Assembly (NCBI GenBank): GCA_023511475.1
Contig: JAIMBM010000090.1
Coordinates: 1 to 8,916 of the forward strand
DNA length: 8,916 nt
Direction of reading: 5' to 3'
Source: Anaerolineae bacterium
GTDB lineage: Bacteria > Chloroflexota > Anaerolineae > SpSt-313
The position numbers and the translations under genes are program-made. The notes below the pieces were generated by a model, which was not told the origin of the DNA, did no database searches, and was given only the letters and a program-made list of their open reading frames with translations. Of the stretch, positions 1 through 5,936 are shown piece after piece; position 1 is the first letter of the stretch; every line of letters starts with the position of its first letter.

Positions 1-1
1 C

Positions 2-706
2 GACGCAACGCTGCGCGCCGCCGCCCCGCACCAGCTCAGCCGAGGGCGCTCACCGGGAGAGCCGATCGCCCTGGCGAGAGATGACTACCGGCGGAAGGTG
101 CGCGTGCGCAGAGCCGCGAACCTGATCCTCTTCCTGCTCGATGCCAGCTGGTCGATGGCGGCTGCGGAACGCATGGTCGCGACCAAGGGCGCAATCCTCT
201 CCCTGCTGGTCGATGCCTATCAGAAGCGAGATCGCGTGTGCCTGGTCGTGTTCCAGAAGGACCGGGCCCGGATCGCCCTGCCGCCGACCAACTCGGTCGA
301 GCTGGCGAGGCGGCTTCTGGCCGAGCTCAGGGTTGGAGGGCGCACCCCCCTCAACCACGGTCTGCTTGTGGCTTATGAGCTGGCGCTCAGAGAGCGGCGC
401 AAGGATCGCGAGGTGCAGCTGCTCCTTGTGCTGCTGACCGACGGGGCGGGCAACGTCTCGCTCACCGGGCGCCCGCCGGAGGAGGAGGCGCTGCGGATTG
501 CCGGCCTCATCAGGGCCAGGGGCATCCGCTCGGTGGTCATCAACACCGAGCACGCCTCGCTGGACCGGGGCCTTGCCGCCCGGCTGGCCGCGGCGCTCGG
601 CGGGCCCTGCTACACCCTCGCCGACCTGCGGGCCCGGGAGCTGTACTGGACGGTGCGGGGCGAGCTGCAGGCGCAGGCCCCATCCAAGGGGAGCACGGTA
701 GCCTGA
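2..706 (+). CDS. Magnesium/cobalt chelatase subunit D-type VWA protein, C-terminal part (5' end outside window)
   Basis: The reading frame is open from the left edge to TGA at 704-706, giving 234 residues of the C-terminal end of a BchD/ChlD-family chelatase subunit; full-length members are about 600-700 residues. The fragment opens with the family segment DATLRAAAPHQ, then a basic linker. A von Willebrand A domain follows with a complete MIDAS: DASWS (fragment residues 47-51), the Thr of GGRTPL, and the Asp of LTDG. In this family the D subunit bridges the AAA+ I subunit and the large H/CobN subunit and uses ATP hydrolysis to insert Mg or Co into a tetrapyrrole in the cytoplasm. Non-phototrophs carry fused I/D versions usually annotated as putative cobaltochelatase, and which version this is cannot be decided without the missing N-terminus. 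No other chelatase gene is visible. An internal GTG at 98 is not the start, because homology continues upstream of it. The next gene begins about 75 nt downstream. Confidence 0.9.
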   Translation, partial: DATLRAAAPHQLSRGRSPGEPIALARDDYRRKVRVRRAANLILFLLDASWSMAAAERMVATKGAILSLLVDAYQKRDRVCLVVFQKDRARIALPPTNSVELARRLLAELRVGGRTPLNHGLLVAYELALRERRKDREVQLLLVLLTDGAGNVSLTGRPPEEEALRIAGLIRARGIRSVVINTEHASLDRGLAARLAAALGGPCYTLADLRARELYWTVRGELQAQAPSKGSTVA

Positions 707-780
707 CGCGATCCGGAGGTACTTCGCGCAGCAATGCGGAGTGTAGTGCAACTGGCATGCCCAGAGAAAGAGGGCAGACA

Positions 781-1728
781 TTGACCCAACCTGGCATCTC
801 TGCACGCCGGCGCCTGGCGGCGGACCTGGCGCTGCTGGCCGTCACGGCCGTCTGGGGGAGCACGTTCGTGCTGGTAAAGGGCGCGGTCGCGCGCTACCCC
901 GTCCTGCCCTTCCTCTCGGTGCGGTTTGCCATCGCAGCCCTCGTGCTCCTGCCGGCGGCGCTGGCGCGTCGCCCGGCCGTGCGCCGTTCGGACCTCTTGG
1001 CGGGGGTCTTGGCCGGGGGGCTGCTCTTTGCCGGCTATGGTTTCCAGACCGCCGGCCTGCAACACACGGAGGCGGCCAAGGCGGGGTTCATCACCGGGCT
1101 GTCGGTGGTGCTGGTGCCCCTGTTTGTGGCCGTGCTGTGGCGACGGCTGCCCTCTTGGCAGGCGCTGGCCGGGACGGTGCTGGCCACGGTCGGGCTTGGC
1201 ATGCTCTCGTTGGGCGCCGACTGGTCCATCGGCCGTGGGGACCTTCTGGTGCTAGGGTGCGCCTTCAGCTTTGCCGGGCACATCACGGCGCTGGGGGCGC
1301 TCTCGCCGGGGCGTGACCCGCGGCTGCTGACGCTGATACAGGTGTCTACGGTCTCCGTGCTGAGCGGAGCGCTGGTGCTGGCCCGAGGAGCCTTCCCCGC
1401 CATGCCGGGGCCGGTGTGGGGAGCTGCCGTCTTCACGGGGGTCGCGGCCACAGCCTTGGCCTTTCTGATACAGACGGCGGCGCAGCAGTTCACGACGGCC
1501 GGCCACACGGCCCTGATCTTTGCCGCCGAGCCGGTGTTTGCGGCGCTCTTTGGCGTGCTGGCAGCGGGCGAGAGGATGCTCGCCCGTGGCTGGGCGGGCT
1601 GCGGGCTCATCCTGGCAGGAGTCATCCTTGGGGCGCTGGCGCAGGCCGCCGAACCGGCGCCGGCAGACGCAGCACGCCTGCAGGGCACAGGAGCCGCACG
1701 ACAGCACTTGAGCGAGGAGGTGCGATGA
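781..1728 (+). CDS. EamA/DMT-superfamily transporter
   Basis: A 315-residue inner-membrane protein made of two EamA repeats, about 10 helices. The first repeat has the family signature WGSTF (residues 25-29) in helix 1 and an F-x-T-A-G-L-x-x-T-E-A type segment after helix 3. The second repeat has AEPVFAALFG around 249-258, typical of helix 9 in DMT exporters. Members export amino acids, nucleotides or other metabolites; the substrate cannot be read here. I chose the TTG at 781 because AAAGAGGG (767-774) lies 6-7 nt upstream. The in-frame ATG at 757 adds eight residues but has no ribosome site at the right distance. The C-terminal tail of about 25 residues after the last helix is soluble and low in similarity. 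The stop codon overlaps the ATG of the downstream cupin gene (ATGA, 1725-1728), so the two are probably translated together. Confidence 0.9.
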   Translation: MTQPGISARRRLAADLALLAVTAVWGSTFVLVKGAVARYPVLPFLSVRFAIAALVLLPAALARRPAVRRSDLLAGVLAGGLLFAGYGFQTAGLQHTEAAKAGFITGLSVVLVPLFVAVLWRRLPSWQALAGTVLATVGLGMLSLGADWSIGRGDLLVLGCAFSFAGHITALGALSPGRDPRLLTLIQVSTVSVLSGALVLARGAFPAMPGPVWGAAVFTGVAATALAFLIQTAAQQFTTAGHTALIFAAEPVFAALFGVLAAGERMLARGWAGCGLILAGVILGALAQAAEPAPADAARLQGTGAARQHLSEEVR

Positions 1729-2180
1729 TCGAGGGTGTAGTCGTCCGGGAGCTGCGGATGATCCCCGACGAGCGGGGCTACCTGATGGAGATGCTGCGCT
1801 CGGACTGGCCCGAGTTCGAGCGCTTTGGGCAGGTCTATGTCACGGCCGTGTACCCGGGCGTGGTCAAAGGCTGGCACTATCACAGAATCCAGACGGACCA
1901 CTTTATATGCGTCAGCGGGATGGCCAAGGTCGTGCTCTACGACGACCGAGAGGGCTCGCCGACGCGCGGCGAGGTCAACGAGTTCTTCATGGGCTGGCAG
2001 CGACCGCGCCTCCTCAAGATCCCGCCCGGAGTGCTTCACGGTTTCAAGGGCATCGGGGAGGAGATGACGCTGATCGTCAACGTCCCGACCGAGGTCTACA
2101 ACTATGAGCAGCCGGACGAGTACAGGCTGCCGGCGCACACCGACAAGGTGCCGTACGACTGGTCCCGGAAGGACGGCTGA
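1725..2180 (+). CDS. RmlC-type cupin, dTDP-4-dehydrorhamnose 3,5-epimerase family
   Basis: A 151-residue single-domain cupin. It starts at ATG 1725 behind GAGGAGG (1714-1720) and overlaps the transporter stop by 4 nt. Family features are the N-terminal D-x-R-G segment (residues 15-18), the active-site-like GWHYH (49-53, H51 at the place of the RmlC catalytic His in GLHxQ), the second cupin motif IPPGVLHGF (99-107), and the late tyrosines Y125/Y127 in T-E-V-Y-N-Y followed by the PDEYRLP segment. Canonical RmlC (about 180 residues) epimerises C3 and C5 of dTDP-4-keto-6-deoxyglucose. This protein is shorter, and its GWHYHRIQTDHF differs from the GLHxQxPxxxQ form, which marks the divergent sugar-nucleotide isomerase/epimerase-related branch. 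No RmlA, RmlB or RmlD gene is near. The reaction is therefore uncertain, although a cytoplasmic role in deoxysugar or polysaccharide metabolism is the reasonable inference. Confidence 0.85.
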   Translation: MIEGVVVRELRMIPDERGYLMEMLRSDWPEFERFGQVYVTAVYPGVVKGWHYHRIQTDHFICVSGMAKVVLYDDREGSPTRGEVNEFFMGWQRPRLLKIPPGVLHGFKGIGEEMTLIVNVPTEVYNYEQPDEYRLPAHTDKVPYDWSRKDG

Positions 2181-2204
2181 GGCCAGCACCGCTATGGTGC
2201 GGCC
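2181..2204. terminator. GC-rich hairpin between convergent stop codons (candidate bidirectional terminator)
   Basis: GGCC (2181-2184) pairs with GGCC (2201-2204), and GCACC (2186-2190) pairs with GGTGC (2196-2200). A2185 is bulged and the loop is GCTAT. The hairpin begins at the base after the epimerase stop and contains the TAG stop (2194-2192) of the converging membrane-protein gene. There is no U-tract on either side, so any intrinsic termination would be of the U-less kind. The placement is the main argument. Confidence 0.45.
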
Positions 2205-2884
2205 TCGCCTCCCAAAGCCTCTCCCCGTCGGAAAAGCAGGGCTATGAGGGCGGTTGCGATCGGGAAGGTGATGGCCCACACCCCGAGGCTCACGAGGACG
2301 AGGGGGTGCCAGGCATCCGCCGTGAGCAGGTACACCAGGAAGGCGACGCCGGTCGCGACGCCGTTGAGAATAAAGATCCATCGCACCCAGCGCCCAAGCC
2401 CGGCCGGGCCAAAGAGGGGAGCGAGGAAGACCAGGCCGAGAACGTGGAAGCCGTAGGCCAGCACCTCTAGCGCCCAAAACACCGAGCGCGGGTTGCCCAG
2501 CACGAGCAGGCCCAGCCCCTGGCCCTCCCCGCTGAGGATGAGTCCGCGCACCCAGGCCATCTGCACGAGATAGTTCGTGCTGACCACCGCCGCGTACACG
2601 ATGGTGAAAGCCAGAGCGATGAGGCTCAGCAGCCTCCTCGGCTCGATCACCGCCGTGTGGATGGCGGCGACAAGAACGACGAGAGTCGGCGCGAGCAGGA
2701 ACGACAGAAGCACCGGAGGCACGGCCTGCACCGGCCGGTAAGAGGCCACGTAGGCCTGGATGCCGCGCCACTCGCCTCCCGGGAAGGCCAGGGCGAGGGC
2801 AACCGACACGATGGCGAAACCGCCGGCCCACACCGTCGACAGGACCGCGGACCAGAAGCCGACACGGCTGACCAGCCTGCTCAT
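2192..2884 (-). CDS. Six-helix membrane protein of unknown family
   Basis: A 230-residue hydrophobic protein with about six predicted transmembrane helices (near residues 8-34, 54-77, 80-105, 135-157, 165-187 and 195-220). The loops are short, with FPGGEWRGIQAYVASYRP after helix 1, and the C-terminus is charged. I do not recognise the family. It has no obvious catalytic, metal-binding or transporter signature, although W, E and Y residues sit in the loops and may be conserved. I chose ATG 2884 because GGAGGTGA lies 7 nt upstream; the GTG at 2926 lacks a ribosome site and would add a non-hydrophobic 14-residue leader. It lies 61 nt downstream of the flavodoxin gene on the same strand with its own strong ribosome site, and may be the last cistron of that unit. 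It converges on the epimerase gene with 11 nt between stop codons. Confidence 0.8.
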   Translation of the reverse strand: MSRLVSRVGFWSAVLSTVWAGGFAIVSVALALAFPGGEWRGIQAYVASYRPVQAVPPVLLSFLLAPTLVVLVAAIHTAVIEPRRLLSLIALAFTIVYAAVVSTNYLVQMAWVRGLILSGEGQGLGLLVLGNPRSVFWALEVLAYGFHVLGLVFLAPLFGPAGLGRWVRWIFILNGVATGVAFLVYLLTADAWHPLVLVSLGVWAITFPIATALIALLFRRGEALGGEAAP

Positions 2885-2945
2885 CGCCGCTTCACCTCCG
2901 TGAGAAACCGGGGAAGGACGTCCCACCCGCAGCGCGGCCGCCCGG

Positions 2946-3413
2946 TCACGCCAGGCCCGGTCCGGCAGCGCGCTCCAGGAGTGCCCGGGCCCACTCCGTG
3001 GCCCGGGTCAGCTCACCCTCGGCAAGGGGGCCTTGCGAGCGGACGACCAGGAAGCTCTCCGGCGGGAGGGCCAGCCTCGCCCCCATGCGCTCTACGGTCT
3101 TGGCCAGGGAGCGTGCGGCCGAGCCGGTCAGAACGCGGATACCCCGCAGGCGCGTGTCGAAGGCGGCGGCGGGAAGGTTCCGGAGCGACCCCTCCGGCAG
3201 CCTGTCGAGCAGCTCCCGCATGGCCGGGGTCGGCCGCCAGCCATGGGTCGGCGACCCCAGCACCAAGAGATCGATCCCCGCGAGATCCAGCCCCGCTGCC
3301 TCGGTGACCCGCACGAGGCGCGTGTTGGCGCGGGTGGCGAGCACGTCCGACACCGCTCGGGCGACCTGCTCCGTGTTTCCGTACACCGAGTCATAGACCA
3401 CAAGGGCGTTCAT
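2946..3413 (-). CDS. Flavodoxin-family protein
   Basis: A 155-residue flavodoxin fold protein. The FMN phosphate-binding loop is at residues 8-14 (DSVYGNT, the variant of the T/S-x-T-G-x-T loop). A second flavin-contact segment, GSPTHGW, is at 53-59, and a third strand/loop, VLTGSAARS, is around 94-102. Length and motif spacing match the short-chain flavodoxins found in actinobacteria, Chloroflexi and Bacillota, which carry single electrons as low-potential FMN proteins in the cytoplasm; a flavodoxin-like quinone or disulfide role is possible. ATG 3413 has GAGGAGG four nucleotides upstream, and its first bases overlap the TGA of the dehydrogenase gene (ATGA, 3413-3410), so translation is coupled. 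The partner is not certain: the neighbouring dehydrogenase is exported, while this protein has no signal peptide. A radical SAM enzyme further upstream could accept its electrons. Confidence 0.88.
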   Translation of the reverse strand: MNALVVYDSVYGNTEQVARAVSDVLATRANTRLVRVTEAAGLDLAGIDLLVLGSPTHGWRPTPAMRELLDRLPEGSLRNLPAAAFDTRLRGIRVLTGSAARSLAKTVERMGARLALPPESFLVVRSQGPLAEGELTRATEWARALLERAAGPGLA

Positions 3414-4579
3414 CTTGCCTCCTCGAAGAGGACCGTCTGCGTGACGGTCACCCTGAGCAGCAGGTCCCCTTCGGGACGGGGCGTGCCGCGGCCGTCCAGA
3501 TTGCTCGTGAGCAGATAGAAGCTCCCGTCGGGGCCCTCGACGACATCGCGGAGCCGGCCGTAGCGGCCCTCGAGGTGCCGCTCGAGGCGCAGGACGCGGC
3601 TCGGGTCGCGAGGATCCAGGACGACGCGGAAGAGGGTCTCGCTGCGCAGCCCGGCGAAGAGGAGCGAGCCTGCCCAGGGCCCGCGCGTCGCAAAGGCCGC
3701 TCCGCTGGGGGCCCAGGTGTCGCTTGGGCCGCTCGAGAGGATGGGGGGCACCGTTCCCTCCCGCGTTGCCTCGCCCCTCACCAGAGGCCAGCCATAGTTG
3801 CGGCCCGGTTCGATCAGGTTGACCTCGTCATTGGCCTGCGGGCCATGCTCCGTCGCATAGAGTTGGCTCGTCTCAGGGTGCCAGGCCAGCCCCTGCGGGT
3901 TGCGGTGCCCGTAGGAGTAGACCGGCGAGCCGGCGAAGGGGTTGTCCTCCGGAACGGAGCCATCGGGGTTGAGGCGCAGGATCTTGCCGTTCAGCGAGCT
4001 GACCTCCTGCGCGCGCTGCGGGTCCTCAGCATCGCCGAGGGTCCAGTAGAGCCTGCCATCGGGCCCAAAGCGCACGCGGCCGCCGTCGTGGAGGGTCGCG
4101 CCGGGCGCACCGTCGAAGAGGACCCGGTCGATGGTGCCTCGTCCCGTCTCGGGCTCCTCGCGCAGCCGCAGCAGCCGGTTGTGCAGGTTCCCGTCGGCGC
4201 CCCGATAGGTGTGGGCGACATAGACAAAGCCGTTTCGGCCAAACTCAGGGTCGAGGGCGAGGCCCAAGAGGCCACCCTCGCCAACCTCGGCGACTTCCAG
4301 GGTGAGCCAGGGCTCCGGGTCCAGCGTGCCCCCACGCACGATGCGGATGCGCCCCGGCCGCTCGGTCAGGAAGAGCCGGCCGTCGGGGGCCAGATCGAGC
4401 GCCCAGGGCGTATCCAGGCCCTGCGCCAGCACCTCGACGTCCAGGTTGACGTTTGCGCCCGGTGCTGCGGTAAGTGTCGGCTGCTGCGCGCTCGACTGGC
4501 CCGATGATGGGGGCTCCCCCGACTGACAGCCGACCAGGACCAGGAGCAAGACCGCGGCGAGCCCTGCTTTCAGCCGCAT
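3410..4579 (-). CDS. PQQ-dependent sugar dehydrogenase (glucose/sorbosone dehydrogenase family), lipoprotein
   Basis: A 389-residue protein of the soluble-glucose-dehydrogenase/YliI beta-propeller family (GSDH). Residues 1-18 form a lipoprotein signal with lipobox LVGC (C18), so the mature enzyme is anchored outside the membrane. A Ser/Gln/Pro-rich linker reaches about residue 45. The propeller then shows the family landmarks in order: TPWALDLAPDGRLFLTERPG (57-76), EGGLLGLALDPEF (101-113), HDGGR (164-168, His being the catalytic base position in soluble GDH), YSYGHRNPQGLAW (221-233) and EHGPQANDEVN plus NYGWP (244-265). Known members oxidise aldose sugars with PQQ as cofactor. No PQQ synthesis gene is visible here. 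ATG 4579 is preceded by GAGGTG at a 6-nt spacing, while the GTG at 4588 overlaps that ribosome site and is rejected. The stop overlaps the flavodoxin start. A TTGCCC/TACCAT promoter candidate lies upstream (4624-4652). Confidence 0.93.
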   Translation of the reverse strand: MRLKAGLAAVLLLVLVGCQSGEPPSSGQSSAQQPTLTAAPGANVNLDVEVLAQGLDTPWALDLAPDGRLFLTERPGRIRIVRGGTLDPEPWLTLEVAEVGEGGLLGLALDPEFGRNGFVYVAHTYRGADGNLHNRLLRLREEPETGRGTIDRVLFDGAPGATLHDGGRVRFGPDGRLYWTLGDAEDPQRAQEVSSLNGKILRLNPDGSVPEDNPFAGSPVYSYGHRNPQGLAWHPETSQLYATEHGPQANDEVNLIEPGRNYGWPLVRGEATREGTVPPILSSGPSDTWAPSGAAFATRGPWAGSLLFAGLRSETLFRVVLDPRDPSRVLRLERHLEGRYGRLRDVVEGPDGSFYLLTSNLDGRGTPRPEGDLLLRVTVTQTVLFEEAR

Positions 4580-4601
4580 GGACCCCACCTCGGGCGTTCT
4601 T

Positions 4602-4617
4602 GCGCGCCGGAGCGCGC
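4602..4617. repeat. GCGCGC inverted repeat upstream of the dehydrogenase gene
   Basis: GCGCGC (4602-4607) and GCGCGC (4612-4617) flank a 4-nt CGGA loop; both arms are self-complementary. It lies between the radical SAM stop (4670) and the dehydrogenase start (4579), near the transcription start inferred from the promoter at 4624-4652. No U-tract follows on either strand. It could be a weak terminator of the upstream unit, an mRNA 5'-end hairpin, or chance in GC-rich DNA. Confidence 0.3.
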
Positions 4618-4623
4618 GAAGCG

Positions 4624-4652
4624 ATGGTACTGCATTCGGCGCCGGAGGGCAA
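4624..4652 (-). promoter_or_regulatory. Candidate sigma70-type promoter of the dehydrogenase-flavodoxin unit
   Basis: On the minus strand TTGCCC (4652-4647) and TACCAT (4629-4624) are separated by exactly 17 nt. Each matches four of six consensus bases. The predicted start would be near 4617, leaving a leader of about 38 nt that contains the ribosome site of the dehydrogenase. It lies in the only gap of any size (90 nt) within the central minus-strand block, which argues that the block contains at least two transcription units. Confidence 0.4.
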
Positions 4653-4669
4653 GCCGGAGGTGAGGGGTG

Positions 4670-5932
4670 TTACGCGCCACGGACGGCTGGTCCTCCCGCT
4701 TCCCTGTGGATAAAGCACGAGGGGTCCTCTGCCAGGTAGCTGCCGGAGACGGCCAGGGCGCGGCCGCGGCAGCCGCCGCAGAGCCTCCGATACTCGCACT
4801 CGCTGCAGCGGCCCTCCAGGCGCCTCTCCCGCTCACGGAGCGCCTTGAGGATAGGCGCCTCGGCATAGATCCGGGCAAAGGGTGCCTCGCGAATGTTCCC
4901 GCAGCTCACCTCGATAAAGGGACAGGGCCACACCTCACCGTTGGGCTTGATGTAGATAAAGCCGCGCCCCGCAGAGCAGCCGTGGAAGACGGCTTCGGCC
5001 AGACGCAGACGCAGGCCCCCACGGATGCCCGCGCGCTGCAGCAGGAAAGGCCAGTACTGCGGGCCGGCGACCGGCTCCATGATGGCCCGCGTGGTCCGCT
5101 GGGCCTCGGCCATGAAGCGGATCAGGCGCTCGTTGGCGCCAAGGTCGAGCGCGGCACGCCCGATGCGCCGCCCCCGACCGACCGGCACGAGCTGGTACAT
5201 GAGGAGAATCCCCGTGCCCAGCTCGTCGATGAGGGCCATGAGCCGTGGGAGCTGGTCGATGTTGTACTCCATGGCGGTGATGTTGATGTGGAGGAGGATG
5301 CCGGCGCGGCGCAGGGCGCGCATGCCTCGCAAGGCGGCCTCAAAGGACCCGGGCTGATTGCGGACATAATCGTGCGTGGCCGCGTCAAAGCCATCGAGGC
5401 TGGCCGCGGCGATGACCAGCCCGAGCCGGCGCAGGCGGCGGGCGACGGAATCGTCGATCAGGGTGGCGTTGGTGGCCATGGTGTTCGTAAAGCCCAGGGC
5501 CTGCGAGTAGGCGAGGAGCTCGAAGAGGTCCTCCCGCACCAGGGGCTCGCCGCCGGTGAAGGCCATCATGCGGAAGGCCCTGATCCCGGCGAGTTGGTCG
5601 AGCAGGCGCTTCCCCTCCTCGGTGGTGAGCTCGTCAGGGGCGGGCCTGCCGCCCGAGGCGTGGCAGTGGATGCAGTGCAGGTTACAGGCGGCCGTCATCT
5701 CCCACACGGGGTGGGCCGGAAACCCGATACAGCCCATGCCTCGGGAGCCGGCGGCACCGGGCAGGCACTGCACGCCGTAGGTGCGCACCCAGTAGCCCAG
5801 CTCCTGCCAGTGCGTCAGGGCCGCCACATAGAGCGCGCTCCCCAACTGGCGCAGGAACAGGGTTGGCGGCCACCAGTACGAGCGCACGCGGCGCCTCGGC
5901 CTCTTGCCCCACCCCGGTAACCACTCGCTCAT
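4670..5932 (-). CDS. Radical SAM/SPASM protein, AhbC/AhbD/NirJ-like
   Basis: A 420-residue radical SAM enzyme. The [4Fe-4S]-SAM motif CNLHCIHC gives C83, C87 and C90, and GGEP lies at 127-130. The C-terminal SPASM domain is complete: C319-x12-G-x4-C337, C344, then C376-x2-C379-x5-C385-x2-C388 in the segment CGGCRGRALAVSGSYLAEDPSC, ending at C406, enough for auxiliary Fe-S clusters. The CGGCRxRA...EDPxC tail and the N-terminal ELTTEEG and LVPVGRGRRI segments resemble the haem d1/alternative-haem enzymes NirJ, AhbC and AhbD more than PqqE; this is recognition by eye. The N-terminus is unusual, with about 75 residues before the cluster motif containing a basic patch (RPRRRVR), an aromatic/hydrophobic stretch, and C56 and C68. 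ATG 5932 follows GAGGTG at 5 nt, and that ribosome site contains the upstream prenyltransferase stop. The TTG at 5947 is rejected. The gene sits 4 nt after the UbiA-type gene, so the two are almost certainly co-expressed. The substrate is unknown. Confidence 0.9.
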   Translation of the reverse strand: MSEWLPGWGKRPRRRVRSYWWPPTLFLRQLGSALYVAALTHWQELGYWVRTYGVQCLPGAAGSRGMGCIGFPAHPVWEMTAACNLHCIHCHASGGRPAPDELTTEEGKRLLDQLAGIRAFRMMAFTGGEPLVREDLFELLAYSQALGFTNTMATNATLIDDSVARRLRRLGLVIAAASLDGFDAATHDYVRNQPGSFEAALRGMRALRRAGILLHINITAMEYNIDQLPRLMALIDELGTGILLMYQLVPVGRGRRIGRAALDLGANERLIRFMAEAQRTTRAIMEPVAGPQYWPFLLQRAGIRGGLRLRLAEAVFHGCSAGRGFIYIKPNGEVWPCPFIEVSCGNIREAPFARIYAEAPILKALRERERRLEGRCSECEYRRLCGGCRGRALAVSGSYLAEDPSCFIHREAGGPAVRGA

Positions 5933-5936
5933 TCCA

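Noticed and set aside
734..784. 16-codon leader-peptide-like frame whose TGA overlaps the transporter TTG start
   Set aside because: The nearest ribosome site (GGAGG at 715-719) is about 14 nt away, too far, and nothing else supports translation.
1035..2831. Long open frame of 598 codons on the minus strand
   Set aside because: It runs antisense through the EamA and epimerase genes and across the out-of-phase membrane-protein gene. Its translation is Arg/Pro/Gly-rich with no domain, as expected of a shadow in GC-rich DNA.
3575..4507. 310-codon open frame on the plus strand
   Set aside because: It is antisense to the sugar dehydrogenase, whose family motifs are complete; the shadow has no recognisable content.
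4667..5920. 417-codon open frame on the plus strand
   Set aside because: It is the antisense shadow of the radical SAM gene, which has intact Cys motifs and a good ribosome site.
4670..5932. Assignment of the radical SAM protein as PqqE because a PQQ-type dehydrogenase is nearby
   Set aside because: The CGGCRxRA...EDPxC SPASM tail and the N-terminal segments fit NirJ/AhbC/AhbD better, and no pqqA, B, C or D gene is present.
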